From Alphaproteobacteria bacterium (GTDB lineage: Bacteria; Pseudomonadota; Alphaproteobacteria; Puniceispirillales; Puniceispirillaceae), in assembly GCA_022425565.1 (NCBI GenBank), contig JAKMFG010000302.1:1-30329 (forward strand): DNA of 30,329 bases, given 5' to 3'. The notes under the pieces were generated by a model. That model was given only the letters and a program-made list of their open reading frames with translations. It searched no databases and was not told the origin of the DNA. The position numbers were made by a program, and so were the translations under genes. The first letter of the stretch is position 1; every line of letters begins with the position of its first letter. Positions 18,542 through 25,912 of this stretch are shown here, in pieces.

Positions 18542-18673
18542 GCCAAAGATGGCCTGTGCAGCGTTGAAGGGGCGAAAACCGTCAACTAGGCGTCGGCCTG
18601 AAAGAAACGGGTGGACAAGCCTGTGTTGCAGATTGAAGTTATCACAGAATATTCCGGTGCAGGGGAGCGCGCG

Positions 18674-21079
18674 ATGAAATCGCATTACCGTGTTGTTGTC
18701 ATTGGAGGCGGTGTTGTCGGCGCCTCGATTATCTACCATCTTGCCAAAATGGGCTGGTCCGATATCTGCCTGATCGAACGGTCGGTCCTGACCGCCGGAT
18801 CGAGCTGGCACGCCGCTGGCGGTGTCCATGCTCTCAACGCGGATCCGAACATTTCCTCTCTGCAGGCCTACACCATCGATCTCCTCAGCCAGATCGAAGA
18901 AGAAAGCGGCCAGTCCGTTGGTATGCATATGACTGGTGGTCTGACACTCGCCGGTACGCCGGATCGCTGGGAATGGTTGCAATCCGCCTACCGCGTCTAT
19001 CAGAGCATCGGCATCGAGGATGTCCGGCTCGTGACACCCGAAGAGGCCGGTGAGATGTGCCCGGTCCTGTCGACCCATGGTATTCTTGGCGGTCTCTGGG
19101 CCGACCGCGAAGGCTATGTCGACACCACCGGCACGGTGCTGGCCTACGCAGGCGCGGCAAAGAAGAACGGTGCCACGGTGATCGAGCATAACCGTGTGCT
19201 GGAACTCAACCAGACCTCCGAGGGCTGGGATGTGGTGACCGAGAAGGGAACCATCAGCTGTGAGCATGTCGTCAATGCCGCTGGTCTGTGGGCCAAGCAG
19301 GTGGGCCGGATGGCCGGGATCGAGCTTCCCGTCTCGCCGCTGGCGCACCATTACCTGCTGACCGAGACCATTCCCGAGGTTGAGGCGCTTGACGAGGAAC
19401 TTCCGCTCGTCGTCGACCTCGAGGGCTTCACCTATATGCGGCAGGACCAGAAGGGCATGCTGCTCGGCATTTACGAAATCAACCACCAGCACTGGATGAT
19501 GGACGGCGCGCCGTGGGATTACGGCATTGAGCTGCTGCAGGAGGATGTCGACCGGATCGAGAACGAGCTCACCCTTGGCTTTGAACGTTATCCGGTGCTG
19601 CAGAATGCCGGCGTGCGGAACTGGGTCAATGGTGCCTTCACTTTCTCGCCGGACGGCAACCCGCTGGTCGGGCCGGTGCCCGGCAAGAAAAATTACTGGT
19701 CCGCCTGTGCGGTAATGGCCGGCTTCCTGCAGGGGGGCGGCGTCGGCAAGTCGCTTGCCGAATGGATGATCCATGGCGAGCCCGAGGCAGATGTCTACGG
19801 CATGGATGTGGCCCGTTACGGCCCATTTGCCGAAAACAAGGAATACATCAAGCAGACCACCGGCCAGTTCTACTCGCGCCGGTTCGTGATGACCTATCCC
19901 AACGAACAGCTTCCTGCCGGTCGGCCGTTGAAGATGGCGCCTGCCCATTCCGACATGACGGCTGCCGGCGCGGTCTGGGGCAATAGCTGGGACCTTGAGG
20001 TGCCGCTCTATTTCGCACCGCAGGGATTTGCCGAGACACCGTCGCTGAAGCGGTCTAACGCGTTCGACATTGTTGGCGGGGAATGCCGTGCGGTTCGTGA
20101 AAATGTTGGTCTTCTCGACATTACCGGCTTCTCGCGCTTTGAGGTCAGCGGCCCGAATGCCGAGGCATGGCTGAACACTGTCTTTGCAACCAAGCTGCCG
20201 TCGCCGGGCCGCGCACGGCTTGCTGTCGCACTCGGACATGATGGCCGCTTGAAGGGTGATTTGACCCTGTTCAACTGGGGTGACGGCACCTGGTGGATCA
20301 TGGGGTCCTACTATCTTCGCCGCTGGCACATGCGCTGGTTCGACGATCACATGCAGGATGGCGTGACCATTCGCGATCTTGGCGAGGAAATGGCCGGCTT
20401 CTCGCTGTCTGGTCCGAATTCCAGGGCAGTGATCGAACGTCTGACCGACGGTCCGGTCGGCGAGCTGTCCTTCATGGGATGCGGCGATTTCGATATCGGC
20501 CTGATCCGGGCCAAGGTTGGACGGCTGTCGGTGACCGGCGAGGCCGGTTACGAGATCAACTGCCGGATGGGCGATCATATCGCGCTGCGCCGCATGCTCC
20601 TTGAAGCGGGCGCCGATCTTGGAATCAGCGAATATGGCTTTAACGCGCTGCTGTCGCTGCGCCTTGAGAAGAGCTATGGCATCTGGTCAGCTGAATTCAC
20701 CCAAGGCTACACGCCTGGCATGACCGGCATGGATCGCTGGATTGACTGGAACAGGGAGGCCTTTGTCGGCCGTGAGGCAGCGCTTGCCGAACGGGACGGC
20801 AACGGCCCGGCGCAACGCCTCGTCACTCTCGATGTGGCAGCAGACGGTGCCGATGCCAGCGGTTACGAGCCGGTCTGGTCGTCAGGCAACAAGGTCGGTT
20901 TTATCACGTCGGGTGGGTATGGCCACACCGTCGGCAAGTCGCTCGCCATGGCGCTGGTCAATGCCGACCTTGCCGAGGTCGGTACAGACCTGACCTCGCA
21001 TATCGTCGGCGTGGAGCGTGATGTGAAAGTGATCGCGCCGTCGCCTTATGATCCTGCCGGCGCAGTGATGCGTGGCTGA
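18674..21079 (+). CDS. Dimethylglycine/sarcosine dehydrogenase-like flavoprotein with GcvT C-terminal domain
   Basis: The 801-residue protein combines an N-terminal DAO-type FAD domain with a C-terminal aminomethyltransferase-like folate domain. This is the architecture of dimethylglycine and sarcosine dehydrogenases, which oxidatively demethylate N-methylglycines and hand the one-carbon unit to tetrahydrofolate. The dinucleotide motif is G11-G-G13-V-V-G16. The SSWHAAGG segment places H46 where family members bind FAD covalently. The GcvT part starts near residue 430, with SGPNAEAW, FSLSGPNSRAVIERL and TGEAGYEINC typical. The frame opens at 18611, but the ATG at 18674 has an AGGGGAG 6 nt upstream. 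Substrate among dimethylglycine, sarcosine or related N-methyl compounds cannot be fixed from sequence. A second FAD oxidoreductase follows 34 nt later. Confidence 0.88.
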   Translation: MKSHYRVVVIGGGVVGASIIYHLAKMGWSDICLIERSVLTAGSSWHAAGGVHALNADPNISSLQAYTIDLLSQIEEESGQSVGMHMTGGLTLAGTPDRWEWLQSAYRVYQSIGIEDVRLVTPEEAGEMCPVLSTHGILGGLWADREGYVDTTGTVLAYAGAAKKNGATVIEHNRVLELNQTSEGWDVVTEKGTISCEHVVNAAGLWAKQVGRMAGIELPVSPLAHHYLLTETIPEVEALDEELPLVVDLEGFTYMRQDQKGMLLGIYEINHQHWMMDGAPWDYGIELLQEDVDRIENELTLGFERYPVLQNAGVRNWVNGAFTFSPDGNPLVGPVPGKKNYWSACAVMAGFLQGGGVGKSLAEWMIHGEPEADVYGMDVARYGPFAENKEYIKQTTGQFYSRRFVMTYPNEQLPAGRPLKMAPAHSDMTAAGAVWGNSWDLEVPLYFAPQGFAETPSLKRSNAFDIVGGECRAVRENVGLLDITGFSRFEVSGPNAEAWLNTVFATKLPSPGRARLAVALGHDGRLKGDLTLFNWGDGTWWIMGSYYLRRWHMRWFDDHMQDGVTIRDLGEEMAGFSLSGPNSRAVIERLTDGPVGELSFMGCGDFDIGLIRAKVGRLSVTGEAGYEINCRMGDHIALRRMLLEAGADLGISEYGFNALLSLRLEKSYGIWSAEFTQGYTPGMTGMDRWIDWNREAFVGREAALAERDGNGPAQRLVTLDVAADGADASGYEPVWSSGNKVGFITSGGYGHTVGKSLAMALVNADLAEVGTDLTSHIVGVERDVKVIAPSPYDPAGAVMRG

Positions 21080-21113
21080 ACAACAGTACCAAGTCTGAAG
21101 TGGGGAAGAGGTC

Positions 21114-22421
21114 ATGAGCCAGCAACCTGACGCAATCATCATCGGTACCGGTGTCATCGGCACCGCCGTCGCTTTTGAAATGGCCAAGAATGGCTGGAAG
21201 ACGATGTCGCTCGACCGCAATGCCCAGATCGGCCATGGGTCGACCGCTGGCTCATGCGCCATCATCCGCATGCATTACTCTACCTTTGACGGCACTGCCT
21301 TTGCCTGGGAAGGCTATCACTACTGGCGTGACTGGAAGGCGTATCTGGGGCTGCCCGACGGACATGCGCTGGCAAAGTTCAAGGAATGCGGCTGCATGGT
21401 GATGCGGACCAAGGCCAACGGCAATCTGGACAAGCATCTCGAGAACAGCCGCGACCTTGATATCCCGGTCGAAGAGTGGAACGAGGCGGCTATTCTGGAG
21501 AAGATGCCGATCTATTCGCTGGACAGCTTCTCGCCGCCGCGCCGGATCGACGATCCGGAATTTGGCAAGGCCAACGGCAACAGGATCGGCGGCGCGCTCT
21601 ACTGGCCGAACGGCGGCTATGTGACCGACCCGGCCCTGTCCTCGCAGAACCTTGCCGATGCGGCGCGCCAGCATGGCGCGGAATTCCGACTTGGTGTCGA
21701 GGTTGTCGAAATCCTGCAGGAAGACGGCCGTGTCCGGGGTGTGAAACTGGCTTCCGGCGAGGAGATTCATGCCAAGGTTGTCGTCAATGTTGCCGGCCCG
21801 GGATCAGCCCATATCAACGGCCTCGCCGGTGTCACGGACGAGATGACCATCAAGACCCGGCCGCTTCGCCAGGAGGTGGCGCATGTGCCGGCGCCCGAAG
21901 GGTTCGATTTTGACAGCCTCGGCATGGTTGTCTCGGACAGCGACATTGCCTGTTATATCCGTCCGGAGCATGGCAACAACATCCTGATCGGCAGCGAGGA
22001 TCCTGAGTGCGATCCGCATATGTGGACCGAGAATGACAGCGAATATGACGGCGACTTCACCGAGCAGTGGAACAACCAGGTGATGCGCTATGGTCAGCGT
22101 GTGCCGAGCCTTGGCATCCCGTCGCAGTCGCGCGGCGTGGTCGATCTCTATGACGCCTCGACCGATTGGATTCCGATCTACGACAAATCCTCGCTCGGCG
22201 GCTTCTACATGGCTTGCGGATCAAGCGGCAACCAGTACAAGAACGCCCCGATCGCCGGCAAGATGATGGCAGCGCTGATCGATTATTGCGAGGGCGGAGC
22301 CGATCATGATGCCGCGCCGCTGCAATATACGCTGCCCTATATCGGACGTGATATCGATGTCGGGTTCTATTCGCGCAAGCGCGAGATCAACGAGGAAAGC
22401 AGCTTCTCTGTTCTTGGCTGA
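21114..22421 (+). CDS. FAD-dependent oxidoreductase (DAO family)
   Basis: The 435-residue protein has a Rossmann FAD motif at G11-T-G13-V-I-G16 and a GSTAGSCAIIRMHYS segment resembling the flavin-contacting region of sarcosine-oxidase-like enzymes. A VVVNVAGPGSAHIN segment and a C-terminal GFYMACGSSGNQYKNAPIAGKMM complete the DAO fold. It likely oxidises the N-C bond of an amino acid or N-methylated amine; the substrate is unknown. A strong GGGGAAGAGG element precedes the ATG. Together with the 801-residue dehydrogenase upstream and the 47-residue ORF downstream it forms a tight plus-strand unit. It is not a GlpD or ThiO match that I can recognise. Confidence 0.85.
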   Translation: MSQQPDAIIIGTGVIGTAVAFEMAKNGWKTMSLDRNAQIGHGSTAGSCAIIRMHYSTFDGTAFAWEGYHYWRDWKAYLGLPDGHALAKFKECGCMVMRTKANGNLDKHLENSRDLDIPVEEWNEAAILEKMPIYSLDSFSPPRRIDDPEFGKANGNRIGGALYWPNGGYVTDPALSSQNLADAARQHGAEFRLGVEVVEILQEDGRVRGVKLASGEEIHAKVVVNVAGPGSAHINGLAGVTDEMTIKTRPLRQEVAHVPAPEGFDFDSLGMVVSDSDIACYIRPEHGNNILIGSEDPECDPHMWTENDSEYDGDFTEQWNNQVMRYGQRVPSLGIPSQSRGVVDLYDASTDWIPIYDKSSLGGFYMACGSSGNQYKNAPIAGKMMAALIDYCEGGADHDAAPLQYTLPYIGRDIDVGFYSRKREINEESSFSVLG

Positions 22422-22427
22422 ACAAGC

Positions 22428-22435
22428 AGAGGAGG
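22428..22435 (+). promoter_or_regulatory. Strong ribosome binding site for a 47-residue ORF
   Basis: AGAGGAGG, exactly 6 nt before the ATG at 22442 and 6 nt after the preceding stop codon. It supports translation of the small ORF. Confidence 0.7.
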
Positions 22436-22441
22436 CATGTC

Positions 22442-22585
22442 ATGCAAGTCGCCGATCTGGCAAATATGTTCCCGACCAAGACGATGGAGGTCGGCACGGT
22501 GCTGTTCGAGAATGACGCGCGCTATTTCACCGGAACGGTCGTCGAGACATCGCGGAGCACCCGTATCCCCAAGCGAAACCTGTAA
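22442..22585 (+). CDS. Small unknown protein (47 aa), third gene of the FAD-oxidoreductase unit
   Basis: I do not recognise this protein. It reads MQVADLANMFPTKT at the start and RIPKRNL at the end. It has a near-ideal ribosome binding site and starts 20 nt after the preceding stop. About 79 percent of its codons end in G or C, like its neighbours, which a chance ORF need not show. It has no signal peptide, membrane segment or cysteine. It may be a small partner of the flavoproteins, or the surviving N-terminal part of a once longer gene, since sequence character changes right after its stop. An overlapping frame from 22437 (to 22679) is arginine/cysteine/serine-rich and looks like a shadow. 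Confidence 0.6.
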   Translation: MQVADLANMFPTKTMEVGTVLFENDARYFTGTVVETSRSTRIPKRNL

Positions 22586-22590
22586 ATCTG

Positions 22591-22620
22591 CCATATTGCA
22601 TAGTTGGACCTGCAATATGG
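22591..22620 (+). repeat. Perfect inverted repeat, 10-bp arms with 10-nt spacer
   Basis: CCATATTGCA (22591-22600) is followed by a 10-nt spacer and its exact reverse complement TGCAATATGG (22611-22620). It lies 5 nt after the stop of the 47-residue ORF. There is no T-run after it. It could be an mRNA 3'-end hairpin or a regulator binding site in front of the secreted-protein genes. Confidence 0.8.
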
Positions 22621-22723
22621 AAAGAATAACTTTACGTTTTCACTATTTTCGGTCTTTCGGTATTTCCTGCGCTGTCTAGGCTTTACCCAGTTGGGTTCTG
22701 TTTGGATTGTCTGGGTTTACGAT

Positions 22724-23644
22724 ATGCCCCGTTTGGTATTTTCCGTCTTCACATCTCTACTCTGCTGGTTGGCGTTTTCCGTCCCTTCGTCTGCCGTGCA
22801 GGACCAGCTTTGTACCGTCGGTGCGAACGGAGTTTCAGACGATCTGAGCACCGATTCAGATGACAACTATCGATGTTACGTCGATATGCAGGGGGCAAAG
22901 GTCACCTTCTACGGCCTTTATCTCTGTGCCGCCGAACCGACGCTGGAAACCTATCGCACAGCATGCGACCCGCTGTTTGAGAGCGATACCGGCCAGCTCG
23001 TCACATTCGAAAGCGGGGCGGATGTCGCAATGCCCACAAATGGTGCGCTGTCCCTGTCAGTCGGCACCTACAGTTATATGGCGATGCGGATCGGCAGTGA
23101 GATTTACAACAAGATGGCGGTCCAGTTCAGCGAGGATAAACGCGGCAAGACCGGCACCGGACGTTGGTGTTACACGCTAGACAACACCGAATATGTGAAA
23201 TCCAACAGGGATGTGGATTTCGCGGCGATCGAATGCGGCAGCAGCCCCAACGCCGGTTGGGCCTATGAGAAAGGAGCTTACACATGCTCGGGTGGTGTGA
23301 TGCTTGCCACCAAAGGCTGGAATACGAACAGCTTCGGGAAGAGCAGCGCCAGCTACAAGGTCACGCTCGAAGACAACCAGCATAACTTTGGCGGTGCGAG
23401 TTGCCCAAGCGATACGAGCACAGCGGGCACAGTTGCCGCACGAAATGTCTCGTTCCAGCAGCTCCGCACCCCAGCCGTCATCTCGCCTTCAACCAGTCAG
23501 ATCAAGTTCTCAATGGGGTTTACCGGCTATGGAATGATCCAGCAGCGTCGCCGCAATAGTGGTGGCCGGTGCAATGTGGCCGGCAATGACTGCGTAGTCA
23601 CGATGCGGTCCAAGGCCCCTGAATTCATTGTCGATGTGCTGTAG
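22724..23644 (+). CDS. Unknown secreted protein with ten cysteines
   Basis: I recognise no family. From the ATG at 22724 the 306-residue protein begins with a classical signal peptide (MPRLVFSVFTSLLCWLAF, probable cleavage after SSA near residue 24). The mature part has ten cysteines spread along its length, an even number that fits about five disulfides in an oxidising compartment. It is rich in Gly, Ser, Thr and Asn and has no further membrane segment, pointing to a periplasmic or released protein. The frame opens at 22604, but the extra 40 residues would bury the signal peptide. The beta-barrel gene starts 16 nt downstream, so the two are probably co-transcribed. Confidence 0.75.
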   Translation: MPRLVFSVFTSLLCWLAFSVPSSAVQDQLCTVGANGVSDDLSTDSDDNYRCYVDMQGAKVTFYGLYLCAAEPTLETYRTACDPLFESDTGQLVTFESGADVAMPTNGALSLSVGTYSYMAMRIGSEIYNKMAVQFSEDKRGKTGTGRWCYTLDNTEYVKSNRDVDFAAIECGSSPNAGWAYEKGAYTCSGGVMLATKGWNTNSFGKSSASYKVTLEDNQHNFGGASCPSDTSTAGTVAARNVSFQQLRTPAVISPSTSQIKFSMGFTGYGMIQQRRRNSGGRCNVAGNDCVVTMRSKAPEFIVDVL

Positions 23645-23660
23645 GCGGATGATCTGACCA

Positions 23661-24539
23661 ATGTTGAAACGTAGCATCATTACAGTTTCCGCACTCAGCC
23701 TTCTGAGCGTTCCAGTAACGGGCGAGGAAAGCCAAACCGACAAGGTCAAGCAGACGGCCAAGGATGGCATCATCGGACAAATCCAAGGGTTTGTGAGCGG
23801 GCTTGGAGACAGTTTCGAATCTGACAATATCAAGCATGTCGATCTGTCGCTGGTTGAGGAAGACTGGGTAGTCGGCGGCGAGGTGACGGCTGTCATCAAG
23901 CTCGACGAAACGGACCGCCGCGCCACCTTCACCCAGCTGTCGGCGTCGCGTCTGGATGGACGGACTACGGCCAATGTCGGTCTCGGCATGCGCCAGCTTT
24001 CCGAAACCGAGGAAGAAATCTATGGCGGAAATGTCTTCTACGACCATGAATTCAGCGCCGGCCATGCACGGTTCGGTGTCGGCCTTGAATATCTGACCTC
24101 CAGCGGCAGCCTGCGTGCCAATCATTACATGCGCGCGTCCGGCGAAAAGACCTACAAGGGTGTGAAAGAAAAGGTGCAGAACGGCACCGACCTGAAATAT
24201 TCCTATGCGTTTGACACCCTTTATAAGCCGGTTGTCTCCTACCGGACCTTTCGCTGGAAGGGTGATGGCGGCTACAAGGTCAAGGGACGCGAGGCGGGGG
24301 TCACGCTGTCGTTCAGCGAGCGTCTGTCGCTGACCCTGTCGAATCGGGATGATGACAAATCAAAAGCCGACAACAAGGCGAGGCTGACCTACAGTGTGAA
24401 GCTGTCAGGCGGCCACGCGGCATCGACAGCCGATAGCGGCCCGTCATCAATGCGGCACATGCTATATACGCCTGTCCAGCGCGAGAACCGTATCCGCAAG
24501 TCGAAAATCGTCCTCGGGCTTGTCATGAGCACCTTCTAG
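23661..24539 (+). CDS. Stand-alone inverse-autotransporter-type (intimin/invasin-like) beta-barrel
   Basis: The 292-residue protein has an N-terminal signal peptide (about 1-20). Residues 122-144 read GGNVFYDHEFSAGHARFGVG followed by LEY. This resembles the conserved core of the inverse-autotransporter beta-domain (G-N-x-FYD-x2-F-x3-H-x-R-x-G-x-G-x-E). Alternating hydrophobic strands follow, and the product ends KIVLGLVMSTF with a terminal Phe, as in many outer-membrane proteins recognised by BamA. In intimins and invasins a barrel of this size anchors a C-terminal Ig-like passenger; here the protein stops after the barrel. Family assignment is by motif memory, so a distant barrel family is possible. 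Function is unknown. Confidence 0.72.
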   Translation: MLKRSIITVSALSLLSVPVTGEESQTDKVKQTAKDGIIGQIQGFVSGLGDSFESDNIKHVDLSLVEEDWVVGGEVTAVIKLDETDRRATFTQLSASRLDGRTTANVGLGMRQLSETEEEIYGGNVFYDHEFSAGHARFGVGLEYLTSSGSLRANHYMRASGEKTYKGVKEKVQNGTDLKYSYAFDTLYKPVVSYRTFRWKGDGGYKVKGREAGVTLSFSERLSLTLSNRDDDKSKADNKARLTYSVKLSGGHAASTADSGPSSMRHMLYTPVQRENRIRKSKIVLGLVMSTF

Positions 24540-24551
24540 ATCGCCTGGCAA

Positions 24552-24598
24552 GCCCCTGTTGTGCCCCTGTTGTGCCCCTGTCGTGCCCCTGTCGTGCC
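24552..24598 (+). repeat. 11-bp tandem repeat, about 4.3 copies
   Basis: The unit GCCCCTGTTGT repeats at 24552-24562 and 24563-24573. It then appears as GCCCCTGTCGT at 24574-24584 and 24585-24595, with a partial fifth copy. It starts 12 nt after the barrel gene stop in a non-coding spacer. Confidence 0.9.
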
Positions 24599-24641
24599 AC
24601 CGTCTTGGTTTTTCGCATTCAGCGCGCAGGTTTCCCCCCGC

Positions 24642-24670
24642 CTGTTTTTCAGTTACGATTTTTCTAATAT
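24642..24670 (+). promoter_or_regulatory. Putative promoter for the cupin gene
   Basis: A good -10 box TAATAT at 24665-24670 has only a weak -35 (CTGTTT, 17 nt upstream). It would give a leader of about 140 nt. Low confidence. Confidence 0.25.
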
Positions 24671-24690
24671 GCAGCTGCATTGCTGCTGCC

Positions 24691-24710
24691 GGTGCCAGAT
24701 TTCTGGCGCC
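24691..24710 (+). other. Leader hairpin upstream of the cupin gene
   Basis: GGTGCCAG (24691-24698) pairs with CTGGCGCC (24703-24710) through one G-T pair, with loop ATTT. No T-run follows. It lies in the presumed 5' leader. Confidence 0.4.
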
Positions 24711-24726
24711 ATGCTCCGCACCGACC

Positions 24727-24756
24727 GGCAACAGACCGGGTGGCAACAGACCGGGT
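24727..24756 (+). repeat. 15-bp direct duplication in the cupin leader
   Basis: GGCAACAGACCGGGT occurs twice head to tail (24727-24741 and 24742-24756), perfectly. Confidence 0.9.
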
Positions 24757-24814
24757 GGCTGGAGGGTTTTGAAGGCAAGACAGTTTTAATAAAGTCGATT
24801 TAAGGGAGAGAACC

Positions 24815-25183
24815 ATGGCGAATCTGTACAAGAAATCCTTTGATGACGCGGACGAGGTCAAGTCCCCGCCAAAAGCGCAAGTCGAGGTGGTCAAACTCGG
24901 CAACATGAATGCCTCGAGGCTTATTCTGCAGCCGGGATGGCGCTGGTCGGAATGTATCAAGCCGGTAGTCGGTGGCGACAGTTGCCAGGCAGGTCATGTC
25001 GGCGTGATCGTCGCAGGCCAGATGACCTGCATTCATGATGACGGCAGCGAGATCACCGTGAAGGCGGGTGACGCCTATTACTTCGCCCCGGGCCATGATG
25101 GCTGGGTTGATGGCGACGAGCCCTGCATCATGTATGAGATTGTCGAGACCGGTAAGGATTTTGGTCCCTGGAAATCAGCCTGA
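24815..25183 (+). CDS. Small cupin-domain protein
   Basis: The 122-residue protein is a single cupin beta-barrel. The family-typical GWRWSECIKPVVGGDSCQAG is followed by HVGVIVAGQMTCIHDDG (cupin motif 1 region, His at about 71 and 84). GDAYYFAPGHDGWV follows (motif 2 region). Histidines could hold a metal, but the canonical set is incomplete by eye. Relatives of this type occur widely without an assigned reaction, so no function is claimed. A good GGGAGAG element precedes the ATG. The gene has its own terminator and converges with the GST-HD-dioxygenase unit. Confidence 0.82.
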   Translation: MANLYKKSFDDADEVKSPPKAQVEVVKLGNMNASRLILQPGWRWSECIKPVVGGDSCQAGHVGVIVAGQMTCIHDDGSEITVKAGDAYYFAPGHDGWVDGDEPCIMYEIVETGKDFGPWKSA

Positions 25184-25228
25184 GGCGGGGCGGCGCAAGG
25201 CCGCCGGTCTGAAAGCTGCGTAACATAT

Positions 25229-25265
25229 GGCCGTGCCGGAGATATCCGGCGCGGCCCTGTTTTTT
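25229..25265 (+). terminator. Rho-independent terminator after the cupin gene
   Basis: An 11-bp stem with one T-G pair (25229-25239 with 25246-25256) closes a 6-nt loop and is followed by six T (25260-25265). It lies between the convergent cupin and GST genes. Confidence 0.9.
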
Positions 25266-25276
25266 GGGCGCATATG

Positions 25277-25891
25277 TCAGTCGTAGAGCGGCAGCACGGC
25301 CTGCATCGACGCCCTGGTGCGCATCAGCGCATCATGCGCCTCGAGCCTTGGAAAGTCCGCCAGCCTGACGCCGTCATCGCCAAGCCACCTGGTGATCAGC
25401 GCAAGATAGGGATCACAGATCGAATAGCTGTCGCCAAGCACCCATGGCCCCTTGAAATAATGCTCTTCGATCATGCCTGCATACATCTCCATGTTGCTTG
25501 TCACCTTCGCGGTCATCGCGGCATGGGCGGCAGGGTCATCGGCCCATCTCGTGCCCCGGTGCTTGTGCGCATGGGCGACATGGACGGTGGAGGCAAGGAA
25601 CATGTTGAAGGCCTGCGCGCGCGCCAGTGCAAAGGGCTCGGTCGGTGCCAGCCCGGCCTGTGGATGGGTCTGTGCGATGTAGAGAAGGATGGCCGGGTTC
25701 TCGGTCAGAATCCCGTCCGGCGTGACGAGGGCAGGGACGCGCCCCTTGGGATTGATCGCCAGAAATTCGGGTCCGTTCTGCTCGCCGGTCGCGAAATCGA
25801 TGTGGCGCGCCTCGAACGCGGCGCCGGCGTCATGCAGCAGGATATGCGGCGCGTATGCGCAGGATTTGCGAGAGTAGTAAAGGGCAAGCAT
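25277..25891 (-). CDS. Glutathione S-transferase family protein
   Basis: The 204-residue protein has the N-terminal thioredoxin-like GST domain. It begins MLALYYSRKSCAYAPHILL, with C11 at the position of the catalytic cysteine of bacterial beta-class GSTs. NPKGRVPALVT and TENPAILLYI follow, the glutathione-binding cis-Pro and ENxAI motifs. A helical C-terminal domain completes it. AGGAG lies 8 nt before the ATG and the preceding stop is 21 nt away, so it is probably co-transcribed with the HD oxygenase and dioxygenase genes. Its substrate is unknown and a role in phosphonate oxidation is not implied by the family. Confidence 0.9.
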   Translation of the reverse strand: MLALYYSRKSCAYAPHILLHDAGAAFEARHIDFATGEQNGPEFLAINPKGRVPALVTPDGILTENPAILLYIAQTHPQAGLAPTEPFALARAQAFNMFLASTVHVAHAHKHRGTRWADDPAAHAAMTAKVTSNMEMYAGMIEEHYFKGPWVLGDSYSICDPYLALITRWLGDDGVRLADFPRLEAHDALMRTRASMQAVLPLYD

Positions 25892-25912
25892 CGGGGAGAC
25901 TCCTGACAGGTA

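Noticed and set aside
18443..18673. Glycine riboswitch before the dimethylglycine dehydrogenase-like gene
   Set aside because: The 231-nt divergent spacer shows no tandem glycine-aptamer features that I can recognise by eye; a covariance-model search would decide.
18515..20578. 687-residue open frame on the minus strand opposite the dehydrogenase gene
   Set aside because: Antisense shadow of the 801-residue flavoprotein; the plus-strand protein shows FAD and GcvT motifs and a good ribosome binding site.
22437..22679. 80-residue frame overlapping the 47-residue ORF in another frame
   Set aside because: Rich in Arg, Ser and Cys with no sensible composition. It runs through the palindrome, and the ribosome binding site spacing is worse (1 nt).
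24559..24803. Two short plus-strand frames over the tandem repeats
   Set aside because: Low-complexity translations of the 11-bp and 15-bp repeats with no ribosome binding site.
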